Assembly: GCF_014859555.1 (NCBI RefSeq)
Contig: NZ_JACUTY010000001.1
Location: 19,621-83,620 of the forward strand
Reading direction: 5' to 3'
Length of the DNA: 64,000 nucleotides
Source of the DNA: Thiomicrospira sp.
GTDB taxonomy: Bacteria > Pseudomonadota > Gammaproteobacteria > Thiomicrospirales > Thiomicrospiraceae
Position numbers and translations under genes: made by a program. Of this stretch, positions 12,633-22,994 are shown one piece after another. Numbering within the stretch: the stretch's first letter is position 1; each line of letters starts with the position of its first letter. Below the pieces are notes generated by a model. That model had not been told where the DNA came from and searched no databases. It saw nothing but the letters and a program-made list of their open reading frames with translations.

Positions 12633-12965
12633 ATGCAAGTAAGTGCAACACATAAATTCGCTCGCATCTCTCCTCAAAAAGCTCGCTTAGTAGCGGATCT
12701 TATTAGAGGAAAAGATGTAGAGTCAGCTGTAAATATTCTAACCTTTAGTGGTAAAAAAGCAGCAGACCTAATGAAAAAAGTGTTAAATTCTGCGATTGCT
12801 AATGCAGAAAATAATGAAGGTGCCGATGTTGATGAGCTTAAAGTAACAGCAGTTTATGTTGATGAAGGCCCATTAATGAAGCGCATGCGTGCGCGTGCAA
12901 AAGGCCGTGGAAATCGCATTATTAAGCGAATGAGTCACATAACCGTTACTGTAAGCGAAAAATAA
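12633..12965 (+). CDS. rplV: 50S ribosomal protein L22
   Basis: L22 of 110 aa, the same length as in E. coli. Its extended hairpin lines the nascent peptide tunnel with L4. Seen: [18 protein letters not shown] at the N-terminus and the hairpin [20 protein letters not shown] with no deletion of the kind linked to macrolide resistance. TAGGAGA precedes the ATG. Confidence 0.97.
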   Translation: MQVSATHKFARISPQKARLVADLIRGKDVESAVNILTFSGKKAADLMKKVLNSAIANAENNEGADVDELKVTAVYVDEGPLMKRMRARAKGRGNRIIKRMSHITVTVSEK

Positions 12966-12976
12966 GGAGAGCCAGA

Positions 12977-13663
12977 ATGGGTCAAAAAGTACATCCTATC
13001 GGTATCCGTCTTGGTATTACTAAAGATTGGAATGCTCGCTGGTATGCGGATAGTAAAAACTACTCTGATTTTTTAGTTAGCGATATTGAAATACGCAAAG
13101 AATTAAATGAGCAGTTAAAACATGCATCAGTTAGCAAGATACATATTGAGCGCGTTGCAAATGGAATACGTGTAACTATTCATACGGCAAGACCAGGTGT
13201 TGTTATCGGCAAAAAAGGCGAAGACATCGAAAAACTAAAAGCATCTTTAATGAAAAAGACAGGCTTGCCGGTCAATATTAATATAGAAGAAATTAAAAAG
13301 CCTGAGTTGGATTCAAAGTTAGTTGCAGAGAGTATTGCTCAGCAACTAGAAAAACGTATTCAGTTTCGCCGCGCTATGAAGCGTGCTGTTGGAAATGCTA
13401 TGCGTTTAGGAGCTCAGGGTATTAAGGTTGCTCTTGCAGGACGTTTAAACGGTGCTGAAATTGCCCGAACTGAATGGTATCGTGAAGGTCGTGTACCTTT
13501 ACATACTTTCCGTGCTGATATTGATTATTCAATATTCGAGGCTGATACCACTTATGGAAAAATCGGCGTAAAAGTTTGGATTTTCCATGGTGAGAAACTT
13601 GGCAAAATGTCTCTTTCTGGGGATAGCCAAAAGCAACCTAAAGCCAAGAAAAGCCGTAAATAA
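12977..13663 (+). CDS. rpsC: 30S ribosomal protein S3
   Basis: S3 of 228 aa, at the mRNA entry tunnel. Seen: [20 protein letters not shown], a KH-type RNA-binding domain with the loop [13 protein letters not shown], and a C-terminal domain ending in a short basic tail ([10 protein letters not shown]). AAGGAGAG precedes the ATG. Located between rplV and rplP in the usual order. Confidence 0.97.
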   Translation: MGQKVHPIGIRLGITKDWNARWYADSKNYSDFLVSDIEIRKELNEQLKHASVSKIHIERVANGIRVTIHTARPGVVIGKKGEDIEKLKASLMKKTGLPVNINIEEIKKPELDSKLVAESIAQQLEKRIQFRRAMKRAVGNAMRLGAQGIKVALAGRLNGAEIARTEWYREGRVPLHTFRADIDYSIFEADTTYGKIGVKVWIFHGEKLGKMSLSGDSQKQPKAKKSRK

Positions 13664-13677
13664 AAGGATTTGTAACC

Positions 13678-14091
13678 ATGTTAATGCCTAAGCGTACCAA
13701 ATTCAGAAAAGTTCAAAAGGGACGTAATCGTGGTTTGGCACAAAGTGGAAGTAAAGTAAGCTTTGGTGAATTCGGTCTTAAGGCTACTGAGCGCGGTAGA
13801 CTGACTTCACGCCAAATCGAATCAGCACGTCGTGCGATGACTCGTCATATTAAGAGAGGCGGTAAAATTTGGATTCGTGTGTTTCCAGATAAGCCAATTA
13901 CAAGTAAACCATTAGAAGTTCGTATGGGTAAAGGTAAAGGTAGTGTAGAATACTGGGTTGCCCAGATTCAACCTGGCCGTGTTTTATACGAAGTTCAGGG
14001 TGTAAATGAAGTATTAGCACGTGAAGCTTTTAGCCTAGCCGCTGCAAAACTGCCTTTTAAAACTCAGTTTGTAACAAGAACGGTGATGTAA
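13678..14091 (+). CDS. rplP: 50S ribosomal protein L16
   Basis: L16 of 137 aa, near the A site and the peptidyl transferase centre. The start [19 protein letters not shown] matches the E. coli pattern [11 protein letters not shown], so I keep the ATG at 13678. Seen: [20 protein letters not shown] and [18 protein letters not shown]. The stop codon is directly followed by the rpmC start. Confidence 0.97.
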   Translation: MLMPKRTKFRKVQKGRNRGLAQSGSKVSFGEFGLKATERGRLTSRQIESARRAMTRHIKRGGKIWIRVFPDKPITSKPLEVRMGKGKGSVEYWVAQIQPGRVLYEVQGVNEVLAREAFSLAAAKLPFKTQFVTRTVM

Positions 14092-14283
14092 ATGTCTGCA
14101 CTAGAATTAAGAGAAAAAACAGCTGAGCAACTTAATGAAGAATTAATGTCGCTCCTTAAAGAACAGTTTAACTTAAGAATGCAGCATGCGACTGGTCAAT
14201 TGGCCAACTCGTCAAGATTGAAGTCAGTAAGACGCTCAATTGCGAGAGTAAAAACCATCATGCGTGAAAAAGTGAGTAATTAA
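14092..14283 (+). CDS. rpmC: 50S ribosomal protein L29
   Basis: L29 of 63 aa, a two-helix protein next to L23 at the tunnel exit. Seen: [20 protein letters not shown] and the family signature region [10 protein letters not shown]. The ATG follows the rplP stop with no gap, so translation is probably coupled. One base separates it from rpsQ. Confidence 0.95.
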   Translation: MSALELREKTAEQLNEELMSLLKEQFNLRMQHATGQLANSSRLKSVRRSIARVKTIMREKVSN

Positions 14284-14284
14284 A

Positions 14285-14548
14285 ATGTCAGTAGAAAATA
14301 CTAAAGCCCGCACACTATCTGGGGTTGTCTCCAGTAATGGAATGGATTGTTCTATTGTTGTGCTGACTGAAAGATATATAAAGCATCCAAAATATAAAAA
14401 GTATGTCAAAAAATCTACAAAAATTATGGCGCATGATGCTGATAATATTTGTAATGTTGGTGACAGAGTTACAATTATGGAATGCCGTCCATTATCAAAA
14501 CGCAAATCTTGGACTTTAGTCAAGGTTGAAGAGAAAGCTAAAATCTAA
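14285..14548 (+). CDS. rpsQ: 30S ribosomal protein S17
   Basis: S17 of 87 aa, an OB-fold protein that binds the 5' domain of 16S rRNA. Seen: [20 protein letters not shown], the [18 protein letters not shown] segment and [18 protein letters not shown]. It is the last S10-operon gene, and a strong hairpin with a T-tract begins 25 bases after its stop. Confidence 0.96.
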   Translation: MSVENTKARTLSGVVSSNGMDCSIVVLTERYIKHPKYKKYVKKSTKIMAHDADNICNVGDRVTIMECRPLSKRKSWTLVKVEEKAKI

Positions 14549-14573
14549 AGATTGATCTTAGATTAGTTTTTCT

Positions 14574-14625
14574 ACCGCTGGAATGACCAAGCCATTTGGA
14601 ACTAGTCATTCAGCGGTTTTTGTGT
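14574..14625 (+). terminator. Intrinsic terminator between S10 and spc operons
   Basis: ACCGCTG-GAATGAC (from 14574) pairs with GTCATT-CAGCGGT (14605-14617). This is about 12-13 base pairs with one bulged G and a 17-base loop, followed by TTTTTGTG and soon a run of seven T. It sits 25 bases after rpsQ and 50 bases before rplN, exactly at the S10/spc operon boundary known from E. coli. Confidence 0.65.
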
Positions 14626-14669
14626 TAAGATTATTTTTTTCGCGGTTTTATAGCAAATGGAGTACCGCT

Positions 14670-15038
14670 ATGATTCAAATGCAAACAATACTTGAGGTCG
14701 CTGATAACAGTGGTGCAAAGCGTGTGCAGTGCATCAAGGTTTTGGGTGGCTCAAAGCGCCGCTACGCAAGTGTTGGTGACATTATTAAAGTGTCTGTGAA
14801 AGAAGCAGCGCCTCGTGGTAAGGTCAAGAAAGGTGATGTTTATGATGCCGTAGTTGTAAGAACAGCTAAGGGTGTAAGACGTCAAGATGGTTCTCTGATC
14901 AAATTCGATGACAACGCAGCTGTGATTCTTAATAATAAAAAAGAACCAATCGGAACACGTATCTTTGGACCAGTAACTAGGGAACTTCGTACTGAAAAGT
15001 TCATGAAAATAGTTTCTTTGGCTCCTGAAGTCTTATAA
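14670..15038 (+). CDS. rplN: 50S ribosomal protein L14
   Basis: L14 of 122 aa, at the subunit interface next to L19. The track ORF begins at 14583 within the terminator hairpin. The conserved start is [20 protein letters not shown] at 14670, with ATGGAG upstream. Seen: [20 protein letters not shown] and [19 protein letters not shown] at the end. It is the first spc-operon gene. A promoter must lie in the T-rich gap, but no convincing -35/-10 pair stands out. Confidence 0.95.
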   Translation: MIQMQTILEVADNSGAKRVQCIKVLGGSKRRYASVGDIIKVSVKEAAPRGKVKKGDVYDAVVVRTAKGVRRQDGSLIKFDDNAAVILNNKKEPIGTRIFGPVTRELRTEKFMKIVSLAPEVL

Positions 15039-15049
15039 GGAGATTAGTT

Positions 15050-15364
15050 GTGAATCGTTTAAAAAAAGGTGATGAAGTTGTCATCACTGCAGGCAAAGAT
15101 AAGGGTAAAAAAGGTACGGTTTCTAAATTGATCGATGACAGCCGCGTGCTCGTTGACGGTGTTAATTTGGTAAAGAAACATACTAAATCAAACCCTATGA
15201 CGGGTGCCCAAGGCGGGATTGTTGCTAAAGAGATGCCTATTCATGTTTCAAATGTGGCACTTTTTAACCCAGAAACCCAAAAGGCTGATCGTATCGGTTA
15301 CCGTATCGAAAATGATATTAAGGTACGTTACTTCAAGTCTACAGATAAAGCAGTTGATGCTTAA
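15050..15364 (+). CDS. rplX: 50S ribosomal protein L24
   Basis: L24 of 104 aa, an initiator of 50S assembly. It starts at a GTG at 15050 after AAGGAG. Seen: the KOW motif region GDEVVITAGKDKGKKGTVSK and VNLVKKHTKSNP. The GTG start between two ATG-start neighbours may tune its level. Confidence 0.95.
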   Translation: MNRLKKGDEVVITAGKDKGKKGTVSKLIDDSRVLVDGVNLVKKHTKSNPMTGAQGGIVAKEMPIHVSNVALFNPETQKADRIGYRIENDIKVRYFKSTDKAVDA

Positions 15365-15378
15365 ATTAGGTTAGAGAG

Positions 15379-15918
15379 ATGGCAAGATTAAAACAAGTTT
15401 ATAAAGATCAGGTTGTGAATAAGCTGGTTGAACAGTTTGGATACAAATCTGTTATGCAGGCGCCAAAAGTAACAAAAATTACTATTAACATGGGCGTTGG
15501 TGCTGCGTTGGCGGATAAAAAAGTTTTAGATAATGCTTTGGCGGACATGCAGTTGATCGCTGGTCAAAAGCCTGTCAAGACTTTAGCTCGTAAATCGGTG
15601 GCTGGTTTTAAAGTTCGTCAAGGATGGCCTATCGGTTGTAAAGTTACTTTACGTGGCGAAAAGATGTATGAGTTCTTGGATCGTTTAATTAATATTGCTT
15701 TACCACGTGTAAGAGATTTCCGTGGGGTAAATCCAAAAGCATTTGACGGTCGTGGAAACTATACGCTAGGTGTTAAAGAGCAGATTATCTTCCCAGAAAT
15801 AGAGTTTGAAAAGGTTGATATGATGCGAGGTATGGATATTAATATCGCAACCAATGCAGGCACCGATGCAGAAGCTAAGGCTTTATTGGAAGCCTTTAAT
15901 TTTCCGTTTAAGAAATAG
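15379..15918 (+). CDS. rplE: 50S ribosomal protein L5
   Basis: L5 of 179 aa, the 5S rRNA-binding protein of the central protuberance. Seen: [20 protein letters not shown], the conserved [24 protein letters not shown] segment and [21 protein letters not shown]. Length equals the E. coli protein. AGAGAG precedes the ATG. Confidence 0.97.
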   Translation: MARLKQVYKDQVVNKLVEQFGYKSVMQAPKVTKITINMGVGAALADKKVLDNALADMQLIAGQKPVKTLARKSVAGFKVRQGWPIGCKVTLRGEKMYEFLDRLINIALPRVRDFRGVNPKAFDGRGNYTLGVKEQIIFPEIEFEKVDMMRGMDINIATNAGTDAEAKALLEAFNFPFKK

Positions 15919-15929
15919 AGAGGTTTCTC

Positions 15930-16235
15930 ATGGCTAAAACTTCAATGAGAGAACGTGAAACCAAGCGAGAGCAAATGGTTGCAAAGTATGCTGAAAAGCG
16001 TGCGTTACTCAAAAAAACATCTGTAGATATGTCGCTTTCATATGATGAACGTATGGAAGCTATGGATAAGCTAGCGAAGCTTCCAAGAAATGCATCGCCA
16101 GTAAGACAACAGCGTCGTTGCAAAATTACCGGTAGACCACATGGTGTTTATAGAAAATTTGGTTTGTCGCGTAATATGCTACGTTTATATGCAATGCAGG
16201 GCGATGTTCCTGGTTTAAGAAAAGCAAGTTGGTAG
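15930..16235 (+). CDS. rpsN: 30S ribosomal protein S14, zinc-free form
   Basis: S14 of 101 aa in the 30S head. This is the long form without the CxxC zinc motifs of the short version. Seen: [20 protein letters not shown] at the N-terminus and the C-terminal signature [20 protein letters not shown]. Order rplE-rpsN-rpsH is as in other proteobacterial spc operons. Confidence 0.96.
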   Translation: MAKTSMRERETKREQMVAKYAEKRALLKKTSVDMSLSYDERMEAMDKLAKLPRNASPVRQQRRCKITGRPHGVYRKFGLSRNMLRLYAMQGDVPGLRKASW

Positions 16236-16244
16236 GATTAAATT

Positions 16245-16640
16245 ATGAGTATGTCTGATCCAATCGCCGATATGCTAACGCGTATTCGTAACGGCCAACT
16301 AGCAGGTCATGCAAAAGTTTCTATGCCTTCTTCAAAGGTGAAAGCTTCTTTGGCAAAACTGCTAGTAGATGAAGGTTATGTTTCTTCATTTGACGTTAAA
16401 GATACTGACGGAAAGTCTATTTTATCGGTCGATTTGAAATATTATCAAGGGAAGCCTGTCATTGAAATGCTTAAACGTGTGAGCCGTCCAGGTTTACGTG
16501 TTTATAAAAACAAAGATGAACTACCAAAAGTTATTGGTGGCTTAGGTGTGGCTGTAGTTTCAACCTCAAAAGGCATTATGTCTGATCGCGATGCACGTAT
16601 GCAAGGTGTTGGCGGTGAGATTATTTGCTATGTAGCTTAG
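16245..16640 (+). CDS. rpsH: 30S ribosomal protein S8
   Basis: S8 of 131 aa, a central-domain 16S rRNA binder and, in E. coli, the repressor of the spc operon. Seen: the start [17 protein letters not shown] and the C-terminal [20 protein letters not shown] with the family STS/G motif. Ten bases separate it from rplF. Confidence 0.97.
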   Translation: MSMSDPIADMLTRIRNGQLAGHAKVSMPSSKVKASLAKLLVDEGYVSSFDVKDTDGKSILSVDLKYYQGKPVIEMLKRVSRPGLRVYKNKDELPKVIGGLGVAVVSTSKGIMSDRDARMQGVGGEIICYVA

Positions 16641-16650
16641 GAGAGTATGT

Positions 16651-17184
16651 ATGTCTAGAGTAGCAAAATCTCCGATCACCCTGCCAAAAGGTGTGGAACT
16701 GAATGTTAAAGGTTCAGAAGTTACTGTTAAAGGTTCGAATGGTTCACTAAGTTTTTCATTAAACTCATCAGTCAATATTGATCAGGCTGACGGTGTTGTT
16801 AGTTTTACACCAAAGTCTGGTGTAGTTGATGGGTGGGCACAAGCTGGTACGGCTCGATCTGTAATTAATAATATGGTTATTGGTGTAAGCCAGGGCTTTG
16901 AGAAAAAATTACAGCTAGTTGGTGTAGGTTATAGAGCTCAAGTGCAAGGTAATGTTATTAATTTAACACTTGGCTTTTCTCACCCTGTAGCTCACCAGCT
17001 ACCAGCTGGTGTAACGGCTGAGACACCTAGCCAAACTGAAATTGTGATTAAAGGGGCTGATAAACAAGCCGTTGGTCAAGTTGCAGCTGAAGTTCGCGGT
17101 TATCGTCCGCCTGAGCCTTATAAAGGCAAAGGTATTAAGTATGCAGATGAAAGAATTCTGCGAAAAGAAGCTAAGAAGAAATAA
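16651..17184 (+). CDS. rplF: 50S ribosomal protein L6
   Basis: L6 of 177 aa, near the factor-binding centre and the sarcin-ricin loop. Seen: duplicated L6 folds, [20 protein letters not shown] in the middle and the family signature [20 protein letters not shown] at the end. AGGAGAG precedes the ATG. Confidence 0.97.
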   Translation: MSRVAKSPITLPKGVELNVKGSEVTVKGSNGSLSFSLNSSVNIDQADGVVSFTPKSGVVDGWAQAGTARSVINNMVIGVSQGFEKKLQLVGVGYRAQVQGNVINLTLGFSHPVAHQLPAGVTAETPSQTEIVIKGADKQAVGQVAAEVRGYRPPEPYKGKGIKYADERILRKEAKKK

Positions 17185-17198
17185 GGTTGGGAGTAGAT

Positions 17199-17552
17199 AT
17201 GGATAGCAAACAAGCTAGACTCCGTAGAGCCAAAAAGACACGTGCAAAAATTAGTGAATTAAATATGCCTCGTTTGTGTGTTAACCGCACACCTAAGCAT
17301 ATTTATGTACAGCTGATTTCTGCAGACGGATCGACAGTACTTGCTACTAGTTCAACGGTTCAGGCGGATGTAAAAAGTAAAGTAAAGTTCAGTGGTAATA
17401 AAGAAGCTGCGGAGCTAGTTGGTAAAGTAATTGCTGAAAAAGCAAAAACAGCTGGTGTAACTAAAGTTGCTTTTGATCGTTCAGGTTTTAAATACCATGG
17501 ACGCGTTCAGGTGCTGGCTGATGCCGCACGTGCGAACGGACTAGAGTTTTAA
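17199..17552 (+). CDS. rplR: 50S ribosomal protein L18
   Basis: L18 of 117 aa, equal to E. coli, binding 5S rRNA with L5. The track start at 17187 is a TTG close behind rplF. I choose the ATG at 17199 ([17 protein letters not shown]), preceded by GGGAG. Seen: [19 protein letters not shown] and [20 protein letters not shown]. Confidence 0.95.
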   Translation: MDSKQARLRRAKKTRAKISELNMPRLCVNRTPKHIYVQLISADGSTVLATSSTVQADVKSKVKFSGNKEAAELVGKVIAEKAKTAGVTKVAFDRSGFKYHGRVQVLADAARANGLEF

Positions 17553-17566
17553 GATAAGGGTATTAT

Positions 17567-18076
17567 ATGTCTTCACAAGAATTACAAGATGGTCAGGACG
17601 GATACATTGAAAAATTGGTTTCTGTTCGCCGAGTTGCAAAAGTTGTAAAGGGTGGACGTGTATTTTCTTTCTCAGCACTTACTGTAGTAGGTGATGGTGA
17701 TGGTCGCATTGGTTTTGGTAGTGGTAAAGCCAGTGAAGTTCCTATTGCGATTAAAAAAGCAATGGAACAGGCTCGTCGTAACATGAGAGATGTACACTTA
17801 AAGTCAGGTACATTAGAGTACCCTATTAGTTTTGAACAAGGTGCAGCAAAGATTGTAATGCTCCCTGCTTCAGAAGGTACTGGTGTAATTGCAGGTGGTT
17901 CAATGCGTGCTGTTCTAGAAGCAGCAGGCGTTAAAAATGTATTGGCAAAATGTATTGGTACAACAACACCAGTTAATGTCGTGCGTGCTACCGTTAATGC
18001 ATTAACATCAATGCATACACCTGATTTTATTGCTGCTAAACGCGGTAAAAACTTAAAAGATATTACGGGTGAATAA
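17567..18076 (+). CDS. rpsE: 30S ribosomal protein S5
   Basis: S5 of 169 aa, involved in decoding accuracy and the mRNA tunnel. Seen: the N-terminal double-stranded RNA-binding motif with [20 protein letters not shown] and the C-terminal domain [20 protein letters not shown]. It ends two bases before the rpmD start. Confidence 0.97.
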   Translation: MSSQELQDGQDGYIEKLVSVRRVAKVVKGGRVFSFSALTVVGDGDGRIGFGSGKASEVPIAIKKAMEQARRNMRDVHLKSGTLEYPISFEQGAAKIVMLPASEGTGVIAGGSMRAVLEAAGVKNVLAKCIGTTTPVNVVRATVNALTSMHTPDFIAAKRGKNLKDITGE

Positions 18077-18077
18077 T

Positions 18078-18266
18078 ATGGCGGATAAGAAACTTGTTAA
18101 GGTTACCCTTGTCAAAAGTACAATCGGACGTTTACCTGCACATAAAGCTTGTGTAGCTGGACTAGGTTTACGTAGAATGCACCATACGGTTTCCGTTATT
18201 GATAGCCCCGAAAATCGTGGAATGATCAATAAAGTGTCGTATCTGCTTAAAGTAGAGGAAGCGTAA
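18078..18266 (+). CDS. rpmD: 50S ribosomal protein L30
   Basis: L30 of 62 aa. The track start (18069) lies within rpsE. The ATG at 18078 gives the conserved start [18 protein letters not shown]. Seen: [20 protein letters not shown], the typical L30 core. One base lies between its stop and the rplO start. Confidence 0.94.
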   Translation: MADKKLVKVTLVKSTIGRLPAHKACVAGLGLRRMHHTVSVIDSPENRGMINKVSYLLKVEEA

Positions 18267-18267
18267 A

Positions 18268-18702
18268 ATGTTTTTAAATACATTAACGCCTGCAGAGGGC
18301 TCAAACAAAGAAAGAAGACGCGTAGGTCGTGGACAAGGTTCAGGCTTAGGGAAAATGGGCGGACGTGGTCATAAAGGTCAAAAGTCTCGTTCTGGTGGTT
18401 TTCATAAGGTTGGTTTTGAAGGCGGTCAGATGCCAATCCAGCGTAGATTGCCAAAAGTTGGCTTTACTTCTTTGAAAGCAAAATATTCGACAGAGATTCG
18501 CTTGGATGCTTTGAATAATATTGAGGCAGCTACTATTGATTTAGCTTCATTAAAAGCTAGTAATTTAGTAAGTGAAAAAATAAAAAATGTTAAGGTTATT
18601 AACTCTGGCGAGTTAACTAAATCTGTAAAACTTTCTGGTATAAAAGTAACCGCTGGTGCAAAAGCCGCGATTCTTTCTGCCGGTGGAAGTGTTGAAGAGT
18701 AA
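18268..18702 (+). CDS. rplO: 50S ribosomal protein L15
   Basis: L15 of 144 aa, a late 50S assembly protein. Seen: the long basic glycine-rich N-terminal extension [20 protein letters not shown] and [17 protein letters not shown], then a globular C-terminal domain. Two bases separate it from secY, as expected for coupled synthesis. Confidence 0.96.
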   Translation: MFLNTLTPAEGSNKERRRVGRGQGSGLGKMGGRGHKGQKSRSGGFHKVGFEGGQMPIQRRLPKVGFTSLKAKYSTEIRLDALNNIEAATIDLASLKASNLVSEKIKNVKVINSGELTKSVKLSGIKVTAGAKAAILSAGGSVEE

Positions 18703-18704
18703 GT

Positions 18705-20033
18705 ATGAATAATCCTTCTTTAAGTCAATCAGGTAGCGCTAGTAAAGGTTGGGGTGACTTAAAGTCACGTTTATTGTTTGTGCTTGGTGCATTAATTGTT
18801 TTCCGTCTTGGAACGCATGTGCCAGTACCATCAATTGACCCTATAGCATTAGCGGCAATGTTTGAGCAACAAAGAGGCACCATTTTGGACATGTTTAATA
18901 TGTTCTCGGGTGGTGCTTTAGAGCGTCTCTCAATACTTGCGCTGGGTATAATGCCTTATATTTCAGCTGCAATTATTATGCAACTCTTGACGGTTGTTTC
19001 TCCTACATTGGAACAGTTAAAAAAAGAAGGTGAGCAAGGTCGTCGCAAAATAACTCAGTACACAAGAATGGGTACCGTTGTTTTGGCTACGTTCCAAGCA
19101 ATTGGTGTTTCTATTGCTTTGCAGGCTCAGAATATCAATGGAATGCCGGTTGTTGTTAATCCAGGTCATATGTTTATGCTTACGACCGTTGTTACACTTG
19201 TTAGTGGGACAATATTTCTAATGTGGCTTGGTGAGCAAATTACTGAGCGTGGCATTGGTAATGGTATATCTTTGATTATCTTTGCAGGTATTGTAGCTGG
19301 TCTACCATCTGCATTAGGTGGTACGTTGGAACAAGTTCATACAGGTGCCTTACATGCTTTGACAGTAGTTGTATTGTTGTTACTTGTAGCGGCCGTTACA
19401 GCTTTTGTGGTGTTTGTGGAACGTGGACAACGAAGAATACCAGTGCATTATGCACAACGTATGCGTGGACGTAAGTTGTATGGTGGGCAGGAAGGGCATC
19501 TACCCTTGAAGCTCAATATGGCTGGTGTAATCCCACCTATTTTTGCATCAAGTATCATCTTATTCCCCGCCAGTTTGGGTGGTTGGTTTGGTGCTTCAGA
19601 AAACTTAGGTTGGCTTAAAGATTTAGCAACAACACTTGCACCTGGGCAGCCCTTGTATGTGTTTTTCTATGCATTGGCCATTATCTTCTTTTGCTTTTTC
19701 TATACAGCGATTGTATTTAATCCAAAAGAAACAGCTGATAATTTAAGAAAATCTGGTGCATTTTTACCCGGCATTCGTCCAGGTCCACAAACAGCTCGTT
19801 ATATTGACACTATTATGGGTCGATTGACTTTAGCGGGTGCTGTTTACATTACAGCCGTATGTTTGCTGCCAGAGTTCTTAATACTATATTGGAATGTACC
19901 TTTCTACTTTGGCGGTACATCGCTGCTGATTATTGTAATTGTTGTTATGGATTTTATGACGCAAATACAGGCTCAGCTTATGTCTGGTCAGTATGAAAGT
20001 ATGATGAAAAAAGCAAATTTGAAAGGTAAATAG
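18705..20033 (+). CDS. secY: Protein translocase subunit SecY
   Basis: SecY of 442 aa, the pore-forming subunit of the SecYEG channel in the inner membrane. Seen: ten hydrophobic segments, the plug/TM2 region [20 protein letters not shown], the cytoplasmic loop with [14 protein letters not shown] that contacts the ribosome and SecA, and the end [10 protein letters not shown]. It is the last spc-operon gene here. The usual rpmJ gene does not follow. Confidence 0.97.
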   Translation: MNNPSLSQSGSASKGWGDLKSRLLFVLGALIVFRLGTHVPVPSIDPIALAAMFEQQRGTILDMFNMFSGGALERLSILALGIMPYISAAIIMQLLTVVSPTLEQLKKEGEQGRRKITQYTRMGTVVLATFQAIGVSIALQAQNINGMPVVVNPGHMFMLTTVVTLVSGTIFLMWLGEQITERGIGNGISLIIFAGIVAGLPSALGGTLEQVHTGALHALTVVVLLLLVAAVTAFVVFVERGQRRIPVHYAQRMRGRKLYGGQEGHLPLKLNMAGVIPPIFASSIILFPASLGGWFGASENLGWLKDLATTLAPGQPLYVFFYALAIIFFCFFYTAIVFNPKETADNLRKSGAFLPGIRPGPQTARYIDTIMGRLTLAGAVYITAVCLLPEFLILYWNVPFYFGGTSLLIIVIVVMDFMTQIQAQLMSGQYESMMKKANLKGK

Positions 20034-20066
20034 AAAGTCAACTATTTATCTAGTATTTCAACGAGA

Positions 20067-20090
20067 AAACGAGTATAATCACTCGTTTTT
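20067..20090 (+). terminator. Hairpin with T-tract between secY and rpsM
   Basis: AAACGAGT (20067-20074), loop ATAATC, ACTCGTTT (20081-20088), then TT and CTAG. This is an 8-bp stem with a T5 run at its 3' side, lying 34 bases after secY. It probably ends or attenuates the spc transcript before the alpha operon. The stem happens to contain the string TATAAT, which I do not call a promoter because no matching -35 is in place. Confidence 0.5.
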
Positions 20091-20117
20091 CTAGACGGAT
20101 TTTAGGGGAGCGTCAAA

Positions 20118-20474
20118 ATGGCTCGTATTGCCGGCGTAAATTTACCGCTTAACAAGCATATTGTTATCGGCTTAAGATCGATCTATGGTGTAGGACAAAC
20201 AACTGCTCAGAACCTTTGTGTTTCTGCAGATCTTGATCCTGCAACAAAAGTTCGTGAGTTGACTGAAGCACAGTTGGAAAAGCTACGTGATGAAGTAGCT
20301 AAATACAAAATTGAAGGTGACTTAAGACGTGATGTTTCTATGAACATTAAACGTCTAATGGATATGGGTTGCTACCGTGGCATTCGTCACCGTCGTAGCT
20401 TGCCATTACGTGGTCAGCGCACTAAAACAAATGCGCGCACCCGTAAAGGTCCAAAGAAACCTATTAAGAGATAA
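20118..20474 (+). CDS. rpsM: 30S ribosomal protein S13
   Basis: S13 of 118 aa, forming inter-subunit bridges in the 30S head. Seen: [20 protein letters not shown], the helix-hairpin-helix region [14 protein letters not shown], and the basic C-terminal tail [24 protein letters not shown] precedes the ATG. It is the first gene of the alpha operon. Confidence 0.97.
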   Translation: MARIAGVNLPLNKHIVIGLRSIYGVGQTTAQNLCVSADLDPATKVRELTEAQLEKLRDEVAKYKIEGDLRRDVSMNIKRLMDMGCYRGIRHRRSLPLRGQRTKTNARTRKGPKKPIKR

Positions 20475-20498
20475 ACCGCATAACCTGCGAGAATAATT

Positions 20499-20888
20499 AT
20501 GGCAAAAGCAAATACGCGTGTTAAAAAGAAAGTCAAGCAAGTAATAAACGATGCCGTTGCGCACGTTCATGCTTCTTTCAATAATACAATTGTGACGATT
20601 ACTGATCGTCAAGGTAATGCATTGTGCTGGGCTACAGCTGGTGGCAGTGGTTTCCGTGGGTCTCGTAAAAGTACTCCTTTTGCGGCTCAGGTTGCTGCAG
20701 AGCGTGCTGGCCAAATGGCTCATGAGTACGGTGTAAAGAATATGGACGTTATGGTGAAAGGACCTGGTCCAGGTCGTGACTCAGCTGTTCGTGGTTTGCA
20801 CAGTGCAGGCTTCAAGATTACATCGATTTCTGATGTAACTCCGATTCCTCACAATGGATGCCGTCCATCTAAAAAACGTCGTGTTTAA
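20499..20888 (+). CDS. rpsK: 30S ribosomal protein S11
   Basis: S11 of 129 aa, in the 30S platform near the E site. Seen: [20 protein letters not shown], the [14 protein letters not shown] stretch and the end [16 protein letters not shown]. Position between rpsM and rpsD is conserved. Confidence 0.97.
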   Translation: MAKANTRVKKKVKQVINDAVAHVHASFNNTIVTITDRQGNALCWATAGGSGFRGSRKSTPFAAQVAAERAGQMAHEYGVKNMDVMVKGPGPGRDSAVRGLHSAGFKITSISDVTPIPHNGCRPSKKRRV

Positions 20889-20900
20889 GGATATAAGTTC

Positions 20901-21521
20901 ATGGCAAGATATATTGGTCCAAAATGTAAGCTCGCGCGTCGTGAAGGCACTGACTTATTTTTAAAGAGTGGTGCTAGAAGCATTGAGTCAAAGTGTAAAA
21001 TTGATCAAGTTCCTGGTCAACATGGCGCTCGTCGTACACGTGTTACTGAATACGGTACTCAGTTGCGAGAAAAGCAAAAAGTTAGACGTATTTATGGCGT
21101 ATTAGAAAAGAAATTCCGACTTTATTATAAAGAAGCGGATCGTCGTAAAGGTTCTACAGGTGTTAACTTGTTACAAATCCTAGAAAGTCGTTTAGACAAT
21201 GTTGTCTATCGTATGGGGTTTGCGAGTACACGTGCTGAAGCTCGTCAACTTGTTTCGCATAAATCGATTCAAGTAAATGGTGGTACGGTTAACATTCCAT
21301 CATTTGAAGTTTCAGCTGGTGATGTAGTCAGTGTTCGTGAAAAAGCACGTAATCAAACTCGTATCGCATCAGCATTAGAGTTGGCCTCCAAAATGAGTTC
21401 GATTTCATGGGTTGAAGTAGATCCTAAAGCTTTCCAAGGAACATTTAAATCTGTTCCAGATCGTAGTGATCTTCCGGCTGAAATTTCGGAAAACTTGATT
21501 GTTGAGCTTTACTCTAAGTAG
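20901..21521 (+). CDS. rpsD: 30S ribosomal protein S4
   Basis: S4 of 206 aa, a primary 16S rRNA binder and, in E. coli, the alpha-operon repressor. Seen: [20 protein letters not shown], and an S4 RNA-binding domain [20 protein letters not shown]. The N-terminal Cys positions of the zinc-binding version are incomplete. It lies 23 bases before rpoA. Confidence 0.97.
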   Translation: MARYIGPKCKLARREGTDLFLKSGARSIESKCKIDQVPGQHGARRTRVTEYGTQLREKQKVRRIYGVLEKKFRLYYKEADRRKGSTGVNLLQILESRLDNVVYRMGFASTRAEARQLVSHKSIQVNGGTVNIPSFEVSAGDVVSVREKARNQTRIASALELASKMSSISWVEVDPKAFQGTFKSVPDRSDLPAEISENLIVELYSK

Positions 21522-21544
21522 TCTATAAACGGAGATAACACCTG

Positions 21545-22534
21545 ATGCAAGAGATGTTAGAACAGTTGTTGACCCCACGTCTTGTTGACATCAAGAGATT
21601 GAGTCCTACCCATAGTCGTGTGACTTTAGAACCGCTTGAACGTGGTTTTGGTCATACACTTGGTAATGCTCTAAGACGTATTCTTTTATCATCTATGCCT
21701 GGTGCTGCGATTGTAGAAGCTCAGATAGATGGAGTACTACATGAGTACTCAACTATTGAAGGTGTAAGAGAGGATGTTTTAGAAATCCTACTTAACCTTA
21801 AAGAAGTGTCGATCAAGTTGAACGCAAAAAATAGCGCTCAGTTAGTTCTGAAAAAATTTGGACCTGCTGTTGTAAGAGCGAAAGATATTTCTGTTGATCA
21901 TGATGTGGAAATCTGTAATCCAGACCACATCATAGCTCACATCAGTGAGGGTGCAGAGCTATCGATGACCTTGAATGTAGAGAAGGGTATTGGCTATCGT
22001 GCTGCGGTTCAAGCTGATCCTTCAAACTCAACACAGGTTGGTGCTTTACGATTAGATGCGAGTTTTAGTCCGGTTCATACCGTAAGTTATGAAGTTGAAA
22101 ATGCTCGTGTTGAACAGCGTACTGACCTTGATAAATTGATACTTGATGTTGTTACTAACGGCACATTGGATCCTGAGGATGCAATTAAGCAAGCCGCGAC
22201 AGTATTGCATTATCAGTTAAATGCGTTTGTTGATTTGAAGCATCAAGAAATTTCAGCACCACAAGAAGAAGAAAATGAGTTTGATCCTATTTTCTTACAA
22301 CCAGTAGATGATCTTGAGTTAACAGTTCGTTCTGCGAATTGTCTAAAAGCAGAACAGATCTATTATATTGGTGATTTGGTTCAACGTAGTGAAGGTCACT
22401 TGTTGAAAACGCCAAATCTGGGTAAGAAATCTTTGCAAGAGATTAAAGATGTCTTAGCGCAAAGAGGATTGAGTTTAGGTACTAAATTAGAAAACTGGCC
22501 GCCATCTAGCTTGGTGAGTAAAGAGTCAGCGTAA
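21545..22534 (+). CDS. rpoA: RNA polymerase alpha subunit
   Basis: Alpha subunit of 329 aa, the same length as in E. coli. The N-terminal domain dimerises and nucleates core assembly ([20 protein letters not shown]). The C-terminal domain binds UP elements and activators ([20 protein letters not shown], around residue 290). The acidic linker DEEN-like segment [10 protein letters not shown] separates them. The start [12 protein letters not shown] follows GGAGATAA. The ATG at 21554 is a possible alternative. Confidence 0.97.
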   Translation: MQEMLEQLLTPRLVDIKRLSPTHSRVTLEPLERGFGHTLGNALRRILLSSMPGAAIVEAQIDGVLHEYSTIEGVREDVLEILLNLKEVSIKLNAKNSAQLVLKKFGPAVVRAKDISVDHDVEICNPDHIIAHISEGAELSMTLNVEKGIGYRAAVQADPSNSTQVGALRLDASFSPVHTVSYEVENARVEQRTDLDKLILDVVTNGTLDPEDAIKQAATVLHYQLNAFVDLKHQEISAPQEEENEFDPIFLQPVDDLELTVRSANCLKAEQIYYIGDLVQRSEGHLLKTPNLGKKSLQEIKDVLAQRGLSLGTKLENWPPSSLVSKESA

Positions 22535-22550
22535 GTAAAAGGAAGCTATT

Positions 22551-22952
22551 ATGCGTCATCGTAAGAGTGGTCGTAAACTAAATCGCAATAGCTCGCACCG
22601 TAAAGCCATGTTTAAAAACATGTCAGCTTCATTGATTGAGCATGAAGTGATCAAAACAACGGTTGCTAAAGCTAAAGAATTGCGTTCTATCGCAGAGCCA
22701 TTGATCACCTTAGCTAAGGAAGATAGTGTTCATAACCGTCGTTTAGCTTTTTCACGTCTTCGTGATAAAGCGGCGGTTGGCAAGCTATTTACTGACCTAG
22801 GTGTTCGTTACCAGTCTCGTCCAGGTGGTTATATCCGCATTCTTAAGTGTGGATACCGCCCTGGTGACAATGCGCCGATGGCGATTGTTGAACTGGTTGA
22901 TCGTCCAGTGGCAAAAGTTCAAGCTCCTACTGAAGCATCAGAAGAAGCTTAA
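22551..22952 (+). CDS. rplQ: 50S ribosomal protein L17
   Basis: L17 of 133 aa, near the tunnel exit. Seen: [20 protein letters not shown] and [28 protein letters not shown] precedes the ATG. It closes the alpha operon, followed at once by a strong intrinsic terminator. Confidence 0.97.
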   Translation: MRHRKSGRKLNRNSSHRKAMFKNMSASLIEHEVIKTTVAKAKELRSIAEPLITLAKEDSVHNRRLAFSRLRDKAAVGKLFTDLGVRYQSRPGGYIRILKCGYRPGDNAPMAIVELVDRPVAKVQAPTEASEEA

Positions 22953-22956
22953 CTCT

Positions 22957-22985
22957 AAAAGACCGACTTAATGTCGGTCTTTTTA
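22957..22985 (+). terminator. Strong intrinsic terminator after rplQ
   Basis: AAAAGACCGAC (22957-22967), loop TTAAT, GTCGGTC (22973-22979), then TTTTTT and ATT. The stem is perfect and the U-tract is clear. It ends the ribosomal protein block and lies only ten bases before the start of the tatD-family gene. Confidence 0.9.
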
Positions 22986-22994
22986 TTCATAGTT

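Noticed and set aside
20074-20079. TATAAT before rpsM as a promoter for the alpha operon
   Set aside because: It lies within the stem of a terminator-like hairpin and no -35 box occurs 16-18 bases upstream, nor a TGn extension.
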